The position numbers and the translations under genes are program-made. Below are positions 34,106 to 34,733 of a stretch of DNA of 34,733 nt, one piece after another. A model generated the notes under the pieces. That model did no database searches. It was not told the origin of the DNA and saw only the letters and a program-made list of their open reading frames with translations. The stretch's first letter is position 1. The number at the start of each line of letters is the position of its first letter. Source of the DNA: RGIG5952 sp045603485 (GTDB lineage: Bacteria; Verrucomicrobiota; Kiritimatiellia; RFP12; JAAYLN01); assembly GCA_045603485.1 (NCBI GenBank), contig JAZUMF010000112.1:1-34733 (forward strand), written 5' to 3'.

Positions 34106-34733
34106 TTAGCCTTGGAATGAAACTGGGGATTTTTGGAGGTCTCTTGCTGAATAGAGCTTTATGCCATCCCAGTTTTTACATAGTCCTATGCCTCTTGCAC
34201 CTGTTTTTCTACCGAGGCTGAAGGCATATTTGTGTTTTGCCACCTGTTCATCGACAAAGTCTTTTGAGCCGAAGATTCCTCCATAGGTGAAGTGGCGGAC
34301 TTTGCAGCGTAAGAGGATTTGCAGTGGCAGCTCGCCTTTTTTATCGATTATCTCTTGTATCTTTTCGGCTGGGAATACATCTGTGCCGCTTAGGTAGAGC
34401 TTTTGACGGTAGGTTTCTATGTGTTTTTTGAAGTCAGAGACTTTGGCGTCTGGATTGTAGATGCGCGCTATGCCGTGCATTGCATTGGAGTTGCCGCGGA
34501 GGGCCGAGGCGTAGCCTGACCATTTGTAGTCTTTGGGGTCGTCTACTATGCCTGCACGGACGGGATTTAAGTCAATGTAGGCTGATACGGTTGAAAGGGT
34601 ATGGGCAGTGCCTTCTAGAAGGGTGCTATAGAAGCGGCCTTCCCACATGGAGCCTGTATTGGGATTGTGGGCATGATACCAGATTGAGAAGCGCTGCATG
34701 AGGTTTTGTATAAATGGAGTGATAACGCCCATA
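34106..34733 (-). CDS. REP-associated tyrosine transposase (RAYT), N-terminus beyond window
   Basis: The C-terminal ~208 residues of a Y1-type transposase related to TnpA of IS200/IS605. The segment GSMWEGRFYSTLLEG, then the catalytic-tyrosine stretch SAYIDLNPVRAGIV and DPKDYKWSGYA, is diagnostic of the RAYT group. The HUH metal motif would lie upstream, outside the window. The tail (GSKDFVDEQVAKHKYAF, then KTGARGIGLCKNWDG) is a common RAYT C-terminal extension. The gene reads leftward and is cut at the right edge, so its integrity is unknown. RAYTs nick hairpins of REP elements as single strands, which fits the hairpin pair at 17.4 kb. Confidence 0.88.
   Translation of the reverse strand, partial: MGVITPFIQNLMQRFSIWYHAHNPNTGSMWEGRFYSTLLEGTAHTLSTVSAYIDLNPVRAGIVDDPKDYKWSGYASALRGNSNAMHGIARIYNPDAKVSDFKKHIETYRQKLYLSGTDVFPAEKIQEIIDKKGELPLQILLRCKVRHFTYGGIFGSKDFVDEQVAKHKYAFSLGRKTGARGIGLCKNWDGIKLYSARDLQKSPVSFQG

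Overview
The window is a 34.7 kb bacterial chromosome segment of moderate G+C, dense with genes and mixing housekeeping and accessory functions. Several traits fit an anaerobic, gut-type member of the PVC group (Lentisphaerota/Kiritimatiellota-like). These are an oxygen-sensitive glycyl radical operon, a single-gene type IV pilin-like prepilin, a membrane-tethered SUMF1-domain protein, a GH127-type glycosidase, and repeat families accompanied by a RAYT transposase. The phylum is inferred from gene style alone; no rRNA is present to settle it.

Layout. 1-326: non-coding, repeat-bearing. 327-6057: an AraC-family regulator (-) divergent from an operon (+) of Zn-dependent alcohol dehydrogenase, a 927-residue alpha/beta-hydrolase fused to a glycyl radical enzyme, and its radical-SAM activase; a 19-bp palindrome lies between the divergent genes. 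6117-12142 (-): secreted long coiled-coil repeat protein, then gatC, gatA, and a GH127-like glycosidase fused to a glycerophosphodiester phosphodiesterase (GDPD) domain. 12178-15328: divergent promoters, a prepilin with strong codon bias and its own terminator, then priA. 15465-16761 (-): a membrane/SUMF1 gene split by a 7-bp tandem duplication. 16762-17872: 1.1 kb of repeats, including a MITE/BIME-like palindromic element. 17873-22447 (-): coiled-coil membrane protein, small lipoprotein, MOP-type flippase, SDR oxidoreductase and mannonate dehydratase-like enzyme, tightly packed. 22528-28910 (-): luxS, deoC, parE, parC and an EamA transporter. 29017-32663 (+): the head of a dcw cluster (mraZ, rsmH, ftsL-like, ftsI) under a MraZ-box promoter. 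32716-33765 (-): PIG-L/LmbE deacetylase and tRNA-Asp with promoter and terminator. 33722-34733: repeats and the C-terminal part of a RAYT transposase (-) that runs off the window.

How the parts work together. The glycyl radical operon looks like a regulated anaerobic catabolic module: esterase/lyase chemistry in one polypeptide, an activase to install the radical, and a dehydrogenase to process a carbonyl product. Its substrate cannot be read from sequence. The RAYT at the right edge and the hairpin-rich repeats at 17.4 kb, 33.8 kb and the left end probably belong to one REP-type system. The points most worth following are the hydrolase-glycyl radical fusion, the GH127-GDPD fusion, the palindromic element, the 7-bp duplication, and the mraZ promoter, whose predicted start site falls on the A of its ATG.
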